Positions 35,652 to 48,119 of a stretch of 64,000 nt of DNA are shown one piece after another. Source of the DNA: Amphiura filiformis (taxonomy: Eukaryota; Echinodermata; Ophiuroidea; Amphilepidida; Amphiuridae); assembly GCF_039555335.1 (NCBI RefSeq), contig NC_092629.1:31580203-31644202 (forward strand). The letters run 5' to 3'. Numbering within the stretch: position 1 is the stretch's first letter; each line of letters begins with the position of its first letter. The position numbers and the translations under genes were made by a program. The notes beneath the pieces are model-generated. The model made no database searches and was not told the origin of the DNA. It saw nothing but the letters and a program-made list of their open reading frames with translations.

Positions 35652-37968
35652 AAAAGATTTAGTGGTTGACACCGCGACCGTGAGTCATTATACTTGTCAA
35701 GCTACAATACAGCGCGCAATTCAAACCTGACCTTAAAAACAGCTTAGAAGTCACGAAAAAGTGTTTGCTGAACATCCGCCCTCCTCACTAAATACGTGGA
35801 TAGCCATTCCCCGGTAGTGAATCGTGACCCTGCATTTGAAAAGCAAGAGAAACGATCCGATTGAAAGAGAGAGGATTAAAAATGCGCCGGAATAAAAGCG
35901 AGCTAGCGCGGTGATGAAAGTGCGACTTTTGATACGGGCGTGTATCAGTACCACGGCAACTTAGCTTACTTGCGGTAATTTTTTACCGGCGTGACCTCTG
36001 CTGTTACATAAAGAAATGTTGCCAAATACGGTTTTTTTGAAAACACTAAGAGAATGGAATACACGATTCATTTCTCGCTTAACTCCCGTATTGAGCCTAC
36101 AGACAACAGATAAGATTTGAAACATGAGTTTAAAGCAAACAGTAAAGTTGAATTATTGCGGAAAAATGAATATCTATTGTGCCCGAAGTGATGGACATTA
36201 AGGCTACTTGCCCATCAGTTTCATTCAGGGGCGTGTGAAAAACGGCACAGCGCATTAGTAAAAAGAATAAAAAATACTAACATTTTCACCTTTGTTCGAA
36301 CCACTGCCAATTGCACTATGAATGCTAAAGATGCCTACTGTGCCACGGTGACTGTGGTTAACATTCGGCGATTTTCAAAGATATACATATCAACACGTTT
36401 CTAGTGTATTGAAAACCAGATTTTGGTAGGAATACGGTCATAGAAAGACATATGACTCTACTTGTCTGTTTGTTTTTCATTTAATACAAATTAATTTTAG
36501 TAATAATAAAATGAAAACGCTGGGTCATTCACGACGTCATTTGTAATTTATGTCAAAATCTGGGGAGGACCACACACATCCGTGTTGCATGTATACGTGC
36601 GCAATCGATACTCAATGATCCAGACAATAGCGTTTGAATATACCGCCCTGCTTGACGCATCTTGTCACTTGCGGAAAGATTTACTATAGGTCTACCCTTA
36701 TAGCTTACAATAGATACCCCACCGTAAATAGCTCTCTTCATTACCTCGCTGTGCCAGTTTATACGCGGTGTGTACGCACTTTTGAACTATATTTTGTTCA
36801 AAAATGATAGGAAGGGACTGTTTTCAGCTAAAATGTTGGTTATCAGCACATGCTTAATGATACCGGGAAGTGTTGCAGAAAGGTAAGCGTACTCTTTATT
36901 TATTCAAAATATCACATATCAATGAATTTAAATTTGAAATTCAAAAAGGAAATGTCAGGTCAAAATTATCACCTTAGAATTATTGTGAAATAAAATCAAA
37001 CCAAATTTAGACTCCGCAAACAACGTTCAATTATTCCCATTGGTGTTTGCTACACGTGCATATAATATATTATGATTTGGGGCTAATTTGAGAAGAGTTA
37101 ATGCCTCGAGTTTCAAAATACACCGAGTGATGTTTTTTGATCAAAAACAAATCAAGAATTTTCTGGGATAATTGCAACTAAGTATAATGAAACTTATGAT
37201 CTAAGCTACCAGATGCATCATTAATTTCCTGACTATGATATTTAGTTGTGGGAAAAGATTACTATAATGTTTTGGCGGGATTATTTCCCACCAAAAATTT
37301 CAACCAAAATGAGCATGTAGCCTTAACCAACGTCAGCTTGTATTAAATTTTCAGCGAAAATGATTGTTGGAATACAGTCGTAGGTTGCGTGACCATTGGT
37401 GACCAGTGTCACTAGGAAAATTAACAGTCAGCTCTGTTCTTAATTAATATTCATCAAACAATGCAAATAAACTTCTAAAACATAAAAGTGTGATCATATT
37501 AAATGAACAAATTTGCAAGTAAATATTGTATCTCTCGTGGCTCTCGGACTGTTACGTTTTTGGTAGAGTTCTCTTTATAAATGAAACGACGCAATGCTTT
37601 TACAATGCGCAATGCAGTTATCGTGCAAACATTATTGCAAAATGTATAGTTCATACCAGATATATTAAAATAATATTGCACCGTTTGATATAAATTCATG
37701 CAAATAAATACATTGCCCGAAATTATGATAATCTGGGAAAAGTTAGTTATACCAGCTTGGTAAGGTTCAATAACTCTACATGAACATATTCGTTCATGTA
37801 TCACATTATGTTAAAAATGTTAGGTTAAATTCACATACTATAGTATAGTAGAGCTCTTCATTAAATATACATAAATAAAACTGTTATTTTCTAAATGTAA
37901 CGTGATAACATATTTGAAGAAAAAAGTGTTTGAGTTCACTTTTATAAACATAAGTCAGACATTGTCCG
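35652..37968. other. No gene recognised
   Basis: About 2.3 kb of AT-rich DNA. One weak candidate first exon on the plus strand (36831-36881) is treated as a finding. Nothing else has domain or splice support. Confidence 0.45.
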
Positions 37969-38159
37969 GTTCTGCCCAGGGGCGTCGCCAGACCTTTTTC
38001 ATTAGGGGGTGTAAATGATTGCCGACGAGCCGTCTGTGTGCCGACATACCAAATACTAGAGCGGTTGTCACCATGCAGCTGAACCATGTTGCATCAGCCG
38101 GGGCGACTTTGTATTTATTTTACACCTTGGGAATCATAGCTTCTTGGCATTTCGAAATG

Positions 38160-38920
38160 GACCAAAATATGAATACCACAACGTAGGAAACTTGTGCAAA
38201 ATGAAGACCCAATTGAAGCGATTTGGTGGACCATTTTGACACTATTAGAGTGTAGAATTTTAGTTTGAAAAAGCCCCCCACGTGAAATGAGCGGTCCATG
38301 AAGCCTTTTGCGCGAACTTTCCCCTATTTATGTAGGCCTATAAATTGTGTTAAACAAAAATTTGAAAATGTCGAGAACAGAAACGGAAATGGTCATTTGT
38401 AATCCCCCCTCAGAAGTAAGAAACTTTTGCAAAATGAAGACCCAATTGAAGCGATTTGGTGGACCATTTTGACACTATTAGAGTGTAAAATTTTAGTTTG
38501 AAAAAGCCCCCACATTTGTGAAATGAGCGGTCCATGAAGCCTTTTGCGCGAATTTTCCCCTATTTTTAGTAGGCCTATAAATTGTGTTAAACAAAAATTT
38601 GAAAATGTCGAGAACAGAAACGGAAATGGTCATTTGTAATCCCCCCTCAGAAGTAAAAACTTTTGCAAAATGAAGACCTAATTGAAGCGATTTGGTGGAC
38701 CATTTTGGCACTATTTTGTGTACAATTTTAGTTTGAAATCTTTCGTGGACAAGTTTTCCCTATTATTGCAAGTGTATAAATTTTGTAAAACATGTTAAAC
38801 TATAGGCCTAGGGCCTAAACTGGCAAATATTGAAAGCAGAAGCGAAAATGGCCACTTGTTTATCCACTACGCAGGGTTTTTTTTAGGAGGTTCCCCCTCA
38901 GAAGTTCCAATTGAAGGTCC
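38160..38920 (+). repeat. ~238-bp tandem repeat, about three units
   Basis: TTGCAAAATGAAGACC recurs near 38195, 38429 and 38662, each time followed by GAAGCGATTTGGTGGACCAT and, in the first two copies, a long near-identical stretch through GGAAATGGTCATTTGTAATC. The last copy decays. It lies inside hAT-type element 1. Confidence 0.85.
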
Positions 38921-39245
38921 AATTGAAGCCATTTGGTGCAGCATTTTTACACTATTTAAATCATTGCTTTACAAGATTTGAGACTCACATTATTAAAGCA
39001 TGCATGTATTGATGTTGAAGTCAGCACGGAGTCCGTCTTAATATAATACTGACTTTGTGACAGAATGTGACGACGGGCCCTGCATTTCTGCGGGCCGGCA
39101 GTAATTTTCACATACTTTTAGGACGAGGACCCTCCTTCAAGCAATGCCTAAAATAATTGCAGGCCTATTATAAGACCTACTTCCGAGCGACCCGACTGCA
39201 TGTTTTTTAGGCATAGGCCTACTATACGTGCAATTTAACTTTTTT

Positions 39246-39560
39246 CTCACTTGCCTTTTCCTCTTCTCTCCTCTCCTCTCCTCTCCTCTCTCTCTCTCTC
39301 TCTCTCTCTCCTCTCCTCTCCTCTCCTCTCCTCCTCCTCTCTCTCCTCTCTCTCCTCTCCTCTCCTCTCCTCCCTCCCCTCCCCCCTCCCCTCCCCTCCC
39401 CTCCCCTCCCCTCCCCTCCTGACCCCCCCTCTCCTCTCCTCTCCTCTCCTCTCCTCTCCTCTCCTCTCCTCCTCCTCTCCTCTCTTCTCTTCTCTTCTCT
39501 TCTCTTCTCTTCTCTTCTCTTCTCTTCTCTTCTCTTCTCTTCTTTCCTTTTCCTCCTTCT
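39246..39560 (+). repeat. Long polypyrimidine microsatellite
   Basis: A pure C/T tract interrupted only briefly: CTCTC and TC repeats, CTCCC repeats, then CTCTT repeats. The minus-strand frames rich in Arg and Glu (39222-39780) arise from this composition. Such mirror-symmetric tracts can form triplex (H-) DNA. Confidence 0.9.
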
Positions 39561-39744
39561 CCCCCTTTCTTTGCGATTTGCCGACGACGGCACGATTTTG
39601 CCGACGGATTTGACGATGGGGGGGTGTCACACCCCCCATACCCCCCTCTAGCGACGGCCTTGGTTCTGCCTTCAATCTAAAGGCCCTGACGTTTGATGCA
39701 TTATCTTGCCTGTTACTGCGTCCTGTATGCGTTGCCGCTATATG

Positions 39745-41589
39745 CAGAGGCGGATTTAAGGAAAAGGGTACTGTCAGCAAAATATCCTGGGGCCCAATAG
39801 TAAAGAGTTGAAATCAGAAGCGTGCCTGACTTTTTGTCGTGAGGGGGTGTGCAAGAAAAAAATTGACCAGTGAGCATTTGTTCGGCCCAATGTCATGAAT
39901 GTTATGAGATATGTGCTCGCAGTGCGCGAATATCATTCATTCCATTTCATACTATTTAAAATCATTTTGGTTTTGAGCGAAGCGCACAAAATTTGTAATT
40001 TTACACCATTCTATACCCAAATGGAGGGTTTATCAAATTTGTGCGTGTTTAAACGGTACTTAAGAACAAAAAATATTTCTTTTCTGTTTTTGCTTGATAG
40101 TCAAGAAGCAAGCAAAATCTCTTACATTATTTGTAATTAAGGTCCAGAATCAGTTTTATTATCATAATCTGACCTCAAGGAATAGGAAAAACTTGGGTGG
40201 CAAAAATGCCCCTTGCTCAGAAAAGAGTTAAGGTCATTCAGGGGTCCAATTTCAAAATTGATAAGATCATATGTTATAAACCACGCCAAAGTTTTGGTCT
40301 GATCATAACGATTCAGACAATGTATGATTTGACCACAGAGGTCTACGATGTTCACGTAACCGCATTTAACTCATTTGCAAAATTTTGGATACCAGGATCG
40401 TATTTTGATATAGGGCCAACTCAGAACATTTTAGGCCCTGGGGCAGAGGGCCGCAAATGTTTAAACAAAGGGTCAAGGGGGCCTATAATATTTGACCTTT
40501 GGATCTCATGTACCCATGAATAGTTATCGAGAAACGGTTGGCTCTTTGATTTGACATTTGGGCCCCCGGCAGGGCCGGGTTACCTTTTTGGGGGCCTTGG
40601 GAAGGCCAAATTTTGGAGGCCCCAAACGCACCGTGAGGAAGGCATGTGCACTCAAGTGGCCAAGTTTTTAGACTCTATTTGGACATTTGCGTGCGAAGCG
40701 CCCGAAACAATTGATTTTAGACTATTTTAGCCCAAATTGAAGCCAAATTTTGCTATATAACAGGCCAGTGTGCGCGAAGAGCGCGAAATTTTGCATTGTT
40801 TGTACCCTATTTTGGCCCAAAACATGGTATTTTCGGCTAAAATGGAAGATGCACACTGCACAGGGCAATTTTTTGGGGCCCACAAATTTGAGAGCCCTGG
40901 GCCGTATGGTAAATCCGGCCCTGGCCCCCGGGAACACTTGATCTTTGATATCTGGGCCAAAATATGCAAAATTCACATCTAGGTGGAAAGGCCTTTAGGC
41001 CTAAGTGTATCACGGTCCACATGTGGGGTCCTTTGTAGTTTTAGAGCCAGCTTTAATGATACCCTAACATTCGGGGCCCTGGGCCCATACTAGGTGACCT
41101 ACTTGTATTTTGAGTATGTATAATGCTCTAGGATTATCCATTTCTACAGTCTATGGATTATCAGTGTATACCAACTCGTAGACCTGATTCTATAGAAACT
41201 GTATTAAATTTGGGCCTCTGGGGCCCTTGACCTTTGATCTCTTGCTAGAGCCAAAACGGGCAAAATGAAACTTTTCGTGGTAGGGCCTGGGTATGCCACA
41301 TACCGGGCCTGATAATTTTTTGATTAGTTTTAGGGCTACTAGTCTTGACACTCATATGGAAGGAAAAGAAGGAAAACCAACCCACGAATTAAAAATGCGG
41401 GCATAAAATGGCCTCTTGCACGCACGGGCATAACTTTTTCATTACTATTCTACCCAGCAAACCTAGATTTGAACCTTGCACAAAACAATTAAAGCAAAAA
41501 AAAAAAAAAAAAGGGGGGCCCTTGGATCAAAATAGCAGGGGGGCCTTGTCAGCAACTGTTGACTTGCTGACAGCTTAAATCCGCCACTG
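39745..41589. mobile_element. hAT-type non-autonomous element 2 with 8-bp target duplication
   Basis: Flanked by GCTATATG at 39737-39744 and 41590-41597. Terminal inverted repeats CAGAGGCGGATTTAAG and CTTAAATCCGCCACTG differ at one position of 16. CTGTCAGCA lies just inside the left end and its inverted copy just inside the right. The interior is rich in GGGGCCTTGGG-like words. Open frames are short and unrecognised. It lies 82 bp from element 1. Confidence 0.85.
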
Positions 41590-41597
41590 GCTATATG

Positions 41598-42463
41598 CTT
41601 GAAGACTTGGAGGTGAGCCTTGAAAATATACCTGGAACTTGAGGTCACCCCATAAGATATAATTCAGCGGGGTTAAATCCTTACCAATCAATACACAATA
41701 GGTACTTGGAAAATGAAACCACGTGCAGCTACAAAAATGGGCGGTTTAATTCAAGTGAGTATAATTTGGCTTAACTGTAAACAATTACAACAATTTGTTT
41801 TTATTTAGGCGCTTAGAATTAAAAAGAATTTGTAAAAGAATTTTTAAAAGAACAAATTTTGTTCTTTTAAATGACATTTTCATTTGCAGCAGATTCCTTA
41901 TACAACATTGGTGACAGCCCCTCCAATATGAGTTTACTTCTATTTAAATCAGCTTGTAGCAATTTAAACACTATATCACTTTTCAGAGGTGTGTCACATA
42001 TTCAGAAAAATACCTTAATTGTAATATTGTCTGGTTTATTATGTTAGTGGTTGCATTATACACTTTTGCTGTTACTTTTGAAGCTTTAACAATGCTGATT
42101 ATTGTTGTTGTTCATTTTGTCCTTCACAATCAATATAAACCAATAAACAACGATAAACAATAAAGTGTTTTTGTTTGCTCTTATAACGCCACTGCGTTAC
42201 CTGGTTGCCAATGTCATGTAATTGCTTTCTTCAATTTGTATGCTGTAAGACATAGGTTGAAATCACTCAGTGTGTCGAATGCTAATCATAAAACGCTACA
42301 GACAGACAACAAGAGTAATTACAGTTAGGGAAAAGAAGAAGCGAAAGTGAAGTCGAAGTCAATTACCGTGTTTTTTTGGTGATAATGATCATTTGTTACT
42401 CCAGTTACTCCCTACATTCCTTTATAATTTTGGCACACAGCTATGGGTCTTCTCCTTAGTAAA
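41598..42463. other. No gene recognised
   Basis: AT-rich spacer between hAT-type element 2 and the foldback. A short palindromic AAAAGAAC/GTTCTTTT lies near 41850-41870. Confidence 0.45.
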
Positions 42464-45384
42464 GGCAGAATATGGAACCCCGTGGGACAGGTGGAGAAGG
42501 GTTGAAGATGTTCTTGTACTTTAGAGGGTGCTGATTAAGAATTTTTGGGTCCAACATCTGTGAAAAGTGGGGAACTCTCGCTAGAGAGCGGTTTTCAAAT
42601 TGACCAAAATACCATTAAGCTCCATTAAATGGCATTCTAGAGCCTTAGAATAGTATACTAGACTGATAGGATAAATCGAATAACCTGTGCACTTTTGAGG
42701 ATGCTGAATAATACTACATATTTGAGTCCAACCTGGGGACACGTGGGGAACTCTCGCTAGAGGGCGTTTTTCAAAATGACAAAATACCATTACAGAAATG
42801 GCATTCTAGAGCTCTAGAATAGTAAACTGATGGGATATATCGATTGAACCTTGTACTCTTGGAAGTTGAATAATAATATTTGGGTCCATCTTCGGGACAA
42901 TGTGGGGAACACTCGCTAAAGGTTTTTTTTTTGCAAAATGACCTCCAAAATTCCATTAAATGGCATTTTAGGGCCATAGAATAGTATACTAATATGATAT
43001 ATCAATTGAACTTTGTACTTTTGAGGATGCTGAATAATAATATACTGCGCCAAGAAAGTATCCTTACACTTGGAAAAATAATCACGATTTCACAACTGAA
43101 CCATATTGGGGTAAATTTGTTTTTGTAATAGATGCACTACCTAATCCTGCACATTATGACACCACATTGAATCCAATATGACCTCAAGATGTAAAGTTAC
43201 AAGCAATTGAATAGACGAAGGTCCAGTTTTAAAAGTGACAAATTGGCCTATACAAATTACAAGGCCCAAAAAATTCCAACAAGCGCAACAAAGAGACTAC
43301 ACAGTTTCTTCAATGAAGCCTTATTTAAAGCAGTATTTATTTTAGTTTTTACTTCTCTGTACTTTTCATAACTTGCATTTTATTTGTCAGCTCTTTTGCT
43401 TCAGTAATTCTTTTGTTCCTTTTTTTTAATTAAAGGCACGCACAAATTAGCCATTTACCACTCTCAAACCAGATGTCTAGTCCTTGGAGTTTTGAATAGG
43501 CCAGTGTGTCACTTTTAAAACTGGATCTTTGTCTAATCAAATGCTTGTAACTTTGCTTCTTGAAGTCACATTAGATTCAATGGGGTGTCAAAATGTGCCG
43601 GATTAGATAGTGCATCTATTAAAAAAACAAAGTTACCCCAATATAGTCCAGTTTTGAAATTGTGATTATTTTTCCAAGTGTAAGGATACTTTCTTGGCGC
43701 AGTATATTTCGGTCCAACCTCAGGGCCATGCTGTAAACTCTGGCTGCATGGCGTTTTTTTAATAGATGCCAAAGTTCAATCAAATAAATGGCATTCTTGA
43801 TCACTAGGATAGCATAGGCCTACTGATGGGATATATTGACTGAACTTTTGTATTTTTGAGGATGCTGAATAATAATATTTGGGTCCAACCTCGGGAACAT
43901 GTGGGCGTTTTTTTTAATGGTCACCAAAATTCATTTAAATAAAACCATTCTAGAGCCCTTGAAGAGTATACTGACGAGATATATTGACTGTACTTTTGAG
44001 GATGCTGAATAATAATAATTTGATCCAACCTCGGCGACATAAGGTGACCTCTCGCTTTTCACAATAGTTCCCGAAATACCGTTAAATGACATTCTAGAAC
44101 ACTAGAATATACTACTAATGTGATATATAGACTAAACTTTGTACCGTCAAGGATACTGAATAAGTATATTCAAGTCCAACCTCAATGGACTGTGGGAACT
44201 CTTGCTAAAAGGCTGGTTTCAAAATGGCAGCTAAAATATCATTATATGCCATACTGCAATTTATAGTGGCAAAGCAAGTAAAATCTTTGCTAAAAGTAGA
44301 TAAAAATGTCACAAAAATACTTATTTGCCAAGATCCACTTGCCATGGTTAAATCCAAATTATTCGCCTATGTTGACCTAAGGTAGTCCGCTCCTTGACTC
44401 CTATGAGAGCAATCATTTTAACAGATTTTTGTATTCGATTCACTGAAACTGTACATAATAGTTAAATGATTGCTTTAATTTTATGTGGTGAGACACATGT
44501 GCAGCAATGACAATAACGTGTTTAAAAAATTAGTCAACACATCCCATCAGCAGATTATTTAGATAGAATGCCACATAATGGTATCTTTGCGGCCGTTTTA
44601 AAAACCGCTCTCCAACCGGGAGTTTCCGGTATTTCCCCCAAGGTTGGAACCCAATATTGACATCCAGCACCCTCGAGAAAACAAAGTTCATTCGATCGAT
44701 CCCATTAATAGACTATGGCTCTAGAATGTCATCGGAATTTAGGTGGCCATTTTGAACACCACTCTCTAGCCAGAGCTCTCTACCTTTCCCCGAGGTTGGA
44801 CATAGATATTATTATTCAGCACCCTCCAAAGTCAAAGTCAGTCGATATATCCCATCAGTATACTCCTCTAGGGCTCTAGAATGCCATTTATTTAATGGTA
44901 TTTTGGCGGCCATTTTGAAAAACGCCCTTCATCGAGAGTTACCTACATTTCCCCGAGGTTGGACCCAAAAGGTATTATTCAGTATCCTCAAAAGTATGAA
45001 CTTCGGTCGATATATCCATCAGTATACTATTTTAGGGCTCTAGAATGGTATTTTGGCGGCCATTTTGAAAAACGCTCTCTAGCGATAGTTAAACACATTT
45101 CTCCGAGGTTGAACCCAAAAATTATTATTCAGCATCCTCAAAAGTACAAAGTTCAATTGATATATCCCATCAGTATACTATTATAGGTCTCTAGAATGCC
45201 ATTTAATGGTATTTTGCTGCCATTTTGAAAACCGTCCTCCAGCGAGAGTTCCCCACCTTTCCCAGAGGTTGGACCCAAACATTCCTATTCAGCACTTTCG
45301 AAAGTACAAACAAAAAACAAAAAAAATCTTCAAACCTTCTCCGCCTCGTTAATCGCACGGGGTTCCACTACTCTGCCTCCACTA
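42464..45384. mobile_element. 2.9-kb foldback element built of inverted tandem-repeat arrays
   Basis: The outer ends are inverted: GGAACCCCGTG with GGAGAAGG near 42475-42505, mirrored by CCTTCTCC with CACGGGGTTCC near 45338-45368. The left arm has about seven direct copies of a ~150-190-bp unit (GGGTCCAACCT, AACTCTCGCTAGAG, GGCATTCTAGAG, TGATGGGATATATCGA). The right arm (about 44570-45330) has about five copies in reverse. The centre, 44240-44560, is unique. A mariner-type MITE is nested at 43043-43704. Confidence 0.8.
43043..43704. mobile_element. Mariner-type MITE nested in the foldback
   Basis: Ends TACTGCGCCAAGAAAGTATC and GATACTTTCTTGGCGCAGTA are exact inverted copies, flanked by TA on each side (43041-43042 and 43705-43706). 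The inverted arms extend inward about 200 bp with mismatches. No transposase is seen. The insertion splits one tandem unit of the surrounding foldback, so it is younger. Confidence 0.85.
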
Positions 45385-46463
45385 CATTCCGGTGATACCA
45401 TGCTTAATACAAACATTCCTCAATGACGTCATAATGTGAGCTCGCCCTCGCGAAATTGGGAGATTCTTGCTATATACAAAGCTATTTATCCAACGGACAT
45501 TCCATCTTAACTTTGAAACTAACTAAAGAATTTGTTTGTGATCTCAACCACTCACACACATTTTAAATACATGTCTACGTGAGGGTACTTTTTCAACTGT
45601 CTCGAAAACTTCTCCTATAACACCAAAAATCCGAAATGCCAAATCTGTCGAAAACTTGAGGCAAATTAGCCTTACCAAATGATTCGGCAGAATCTTGAAA
45701 GCTTCCTGACTGAATGGTAATTAATTATGAAGGGACTTTACCCGTCTCTTTATAGATTAAAAACATTACGGGAATATGTATTATACATACACTGGGCATT
45801 TATATTGCGCCATTTCCTATAGACCCTGCGCACAAAATACAACAACTACGTAAACATGGTAAAATTAACAAGCAATAAATAATCAACAAGATTGAAAAAA
45901 ACAATTCTACAACACATTATTTGCTTGTTCCTGTGCACGATATTATCGCATCATATTTCAGACAATTTGAGAGTTTTGTAGCCAATAGTTGTATTTTTTC
46001 GATAATGAGGGACCACATAGCTGGAAGTCTTCAGTCTAAATGTATGTGCAATGGGCTCCAAAGACCCAAAGTGTATTTAAAAGTGCGTTCCTTTATTCCC
46101 TGACTTTTAAAACCTAAATTTTCGCCTTGCTATAACATTGAATTGCGTCTTCTGTTGAATGTGTTAGTTAGCTTTCGTTCGACATAAAAATTGGATTGGA
46201 TGAATCCAACATTGTAACGAATAATGTTCTCTAAACGTGCGTGGTACTCTGTCAAAATTATCATGATCTGCTGTTGCAACTTTGATTTAGTAATTTGTAT
46301 TATGTAATGTCCCAAATTAATAAAGTAAAATAAAATAAAATAAAATAAGGAAATGCAAATCTGCGAATGTCCCTTAAAAGTTATGATTCACTCTCATTAT
46401 GCTACATAAGACTGTTATAGTGCACTACCCACATGTCCCTTAACAATGTCAAAGTGATATGAT
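45385..46463. other. Spacer downstream of the GPCR gene
   Basis: AT-rich. An (AAAAT)n tract lies at 46322-46348. On the minus strand this is the 3' side of the GPCR; AATAAA-like words are present but too common to assign a polyadenylation site. Confidence 0.45.
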
Positions 46464-47588
46464 CTACATTGTGGCTGCCTGTTGCATAGGTCTACTTCTC
46501 TTCTGTCGTGTTGATGCGTAACTCCTGCTAAATAACTGCAGAAACGCTTGACGATATCTTGGATTGGTAACGCTGTAGATGAGCGGATTGGTAGTCGCAT
46601 TTACTACAGACAAGCCACGGACAAACCACAACATGGTCCACAGCTGAATGTCTGTCATCATAATTCCGATGCGATAGTCGCTGAGATACAATACAGCAAC
46701 ATTAACTTGAACGAAGAAATACGGCATGAAACACAGAGAAAAGACCGCGTGTGTGACAAAGAGCAACCTAGCGACGTGATTACGTGATTTTAAGGCGTTC
46801 TGATCAAACCCAACAGCTTCATTAATGCCGGATATTCTTTCGTGCAACTTCTTGATAATTCGACTGAACATTATGGTATTGAAGATTGTTGCAATAACAA
46901 ACGGGAATGCCTGAACTATGAGAGAGAATGCGTTGAAGAAGGGATGAATCGCAAGGCAGACTAGACTGAATTTAGAGGGCATATCTGTAAAACGATCGCT
47001 ATTTGGCCACAAGACGCATACCTTTATCACCTTGCTAAATCTAGGTACAACGAGCCCAGAGTAGAGTACGCCCAGTACCCAGGACATTATGATCAGTTTC
47101 ACAGTGCGTTCTTTGGTAGCGACGAGGCGGTGTTGAAGAGGTCTGCAGATTCCTAGGTATCTTTCTGTTGTCATGGTGAGCAGTAAACATACCGATGTAA
47201 AGTGGGTGACATACAGGCTTAAAGCAGTCATGATGCAACCAAAATTGGTTTTATGGGACCTCATATCCAATGGTGCATGTCGTATGTAAGAACCAAGAAT
47301 GTCATTGGTCTGTGTGATGATGGTCACCGTATCACATATTGCTAAATTAACAAGATACACATTGGTCAATGTACGCATTGATGGTATCCTCGCTACTACA
47401 GCTAAAAATGCGAGATTACTGAATAAACCAAACGCCAACAGGATTGGATAAAACACAATGATTATGTAACGTTCCCCAGTGGAAAAGAAATACTTCTCAA
47501 TAACGTCTTCTTCTAAGATAGTGCTCTCATCCCTGAAACTTCCTCCCTTGCAGAAAGCGTCGTGTGATGAATTACTCTGTGACTCCAT
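46464..47588 (-). CDS. Class A (rhodopsin-like) G-protein-coupled receptor, probable peptide receptor
   Basis: Intact single-exon receptor of 374 residues at the plasma membrane. The N terminus has an N-glycosylation site (NSS). TM1 begins around residue 40. TM2 carries LAICD. The conserved Cys before TM3 is in FGCIM. TM3 ends TTERYLGICRP, so ERY replaces DRY. TM4 has the conserved Trp (MSWVLG). ECL2 has a Cys (KVCVLWP). TM6 carries FSLCFMP in place of FxxCWxP. TM7 has NPLIYSVTNPRYRQAF. The layout suits the peptide-type subfamily; the ligand is not deducible. Two broken partial copies lie at 25233 and 31083. No intron is evident, which is common in this class. Confidence 0.9.
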   Translation of the reverse strand: MESQSNSSHDAFCKGGSFRDESTILEEDVIEKYFFSTGERYIIIVFYPILLAFGLFSNLAFLAVVARIPSMRTLTNVYLVNLAICDTVTIITQTNDILGSYIRHAPLDMRSHKTNFGCIMTALSLYVTHFTSVCLLLTMTTERYLGICRPLQHRLVATKERTVKLIIMSWVLGVLYSGLVVPRFSKVIKVCVLWPNSDRFTDMPSKFSLVCLAIHPFFNAFSLIVQAFPFVIATIFNTIMFSRIIKKLHERISGINEAVGFDQNALKSRNHVARLLFVTHAVFSLCFMPYFFVQVNVAVLYLSDYRIGIMMTDIQLWTMLWFVRGLSVVNATTNPLIYSVTNPRYRQAFLQLFSRSYASTRQKRSRPMQQAATM

Positions 47589-48119
47589 TGTATGACTAAA
47601 CGTTACGTTTCTCTAGATGTTAGGGTCCAGGTTTATGGTATCAGACGAAATAATGAGCACCAGCTAATTTAACATCAATGTTCCAAATGCTCTCATCAAA
47701 TGAAAAATACTATAAGTTGCCAGTTCTTCGGTTGGTAGCAAAACCAACAAATTCAATAATTTTGAGTAGAAACACGCGTTATCAACTACAACAAAAACCC
47801 ATTTTTGTTAAATAACATTCACCGTAATAAACACTGCAAATTACTAGTCGACTAGAATATTAAAAAATCTAATGCAATTGGTGCTGCAAGATTAATTTTA
47901 TAATACAATTTATTTTCATAAAATTACCATGAACTTGTATATTTTATCTGAAATCTGCTCAATTTAGGTTGAAATACTGGTGATAAATACAAATATGTAC
48001 TTTACTTTACTTTTGTCCTCCGCTTGATCCTCTCAGAGTCGCGGGGAAATGATGGGATGCCTGTCTTGGGCTGCATGGGTAGCATCTGACAGGTGGGTAT
48101 TGTGCCTTGTCAGGATTTT
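47589..48119. other. Upstream region of the GPCR
   Basis: AT-rich DNA upstream of the GPCR start codon on the minus strand. No core-promoter motif is distinctive enough to assign. Confidence 0.35.

Larger units (their letters stand above)
37977..39662. mobile_element. hAT-type non-autonomous element 1 with 8-bp target duplication
   Basis: Flanked by GTTCTGCC at 37969-37976 and 39663-39670. The terminal inverted repeats CAGGGGCGTCGCCAGA and TCTAGCGACGGCCTTG match at 13 of 16 positions. Eight-base duplications with CAGGGGCG-like ends are typical of hAT transposons. Inside are a ~238-bp tandem repeat (38160-38920) and a long pyrimidine tract (39246-39560). No transposase is seen. Confidence 0.8.

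Noticed and set aside
39222..39780. Arg/Glu-rich frames on the minus strand and Ser/Pro/Leu-rich frames on the plus strand
   Set aside because: Translations of the polypyrimidine microsatellite in several frames; no non-repetitive domain.
40722..41022. Several overlapping 60-85-codon frames on both strands
   Set aside because: They lie inside the hAT-type element, overlap in all frames, and show no domain or splice signals.
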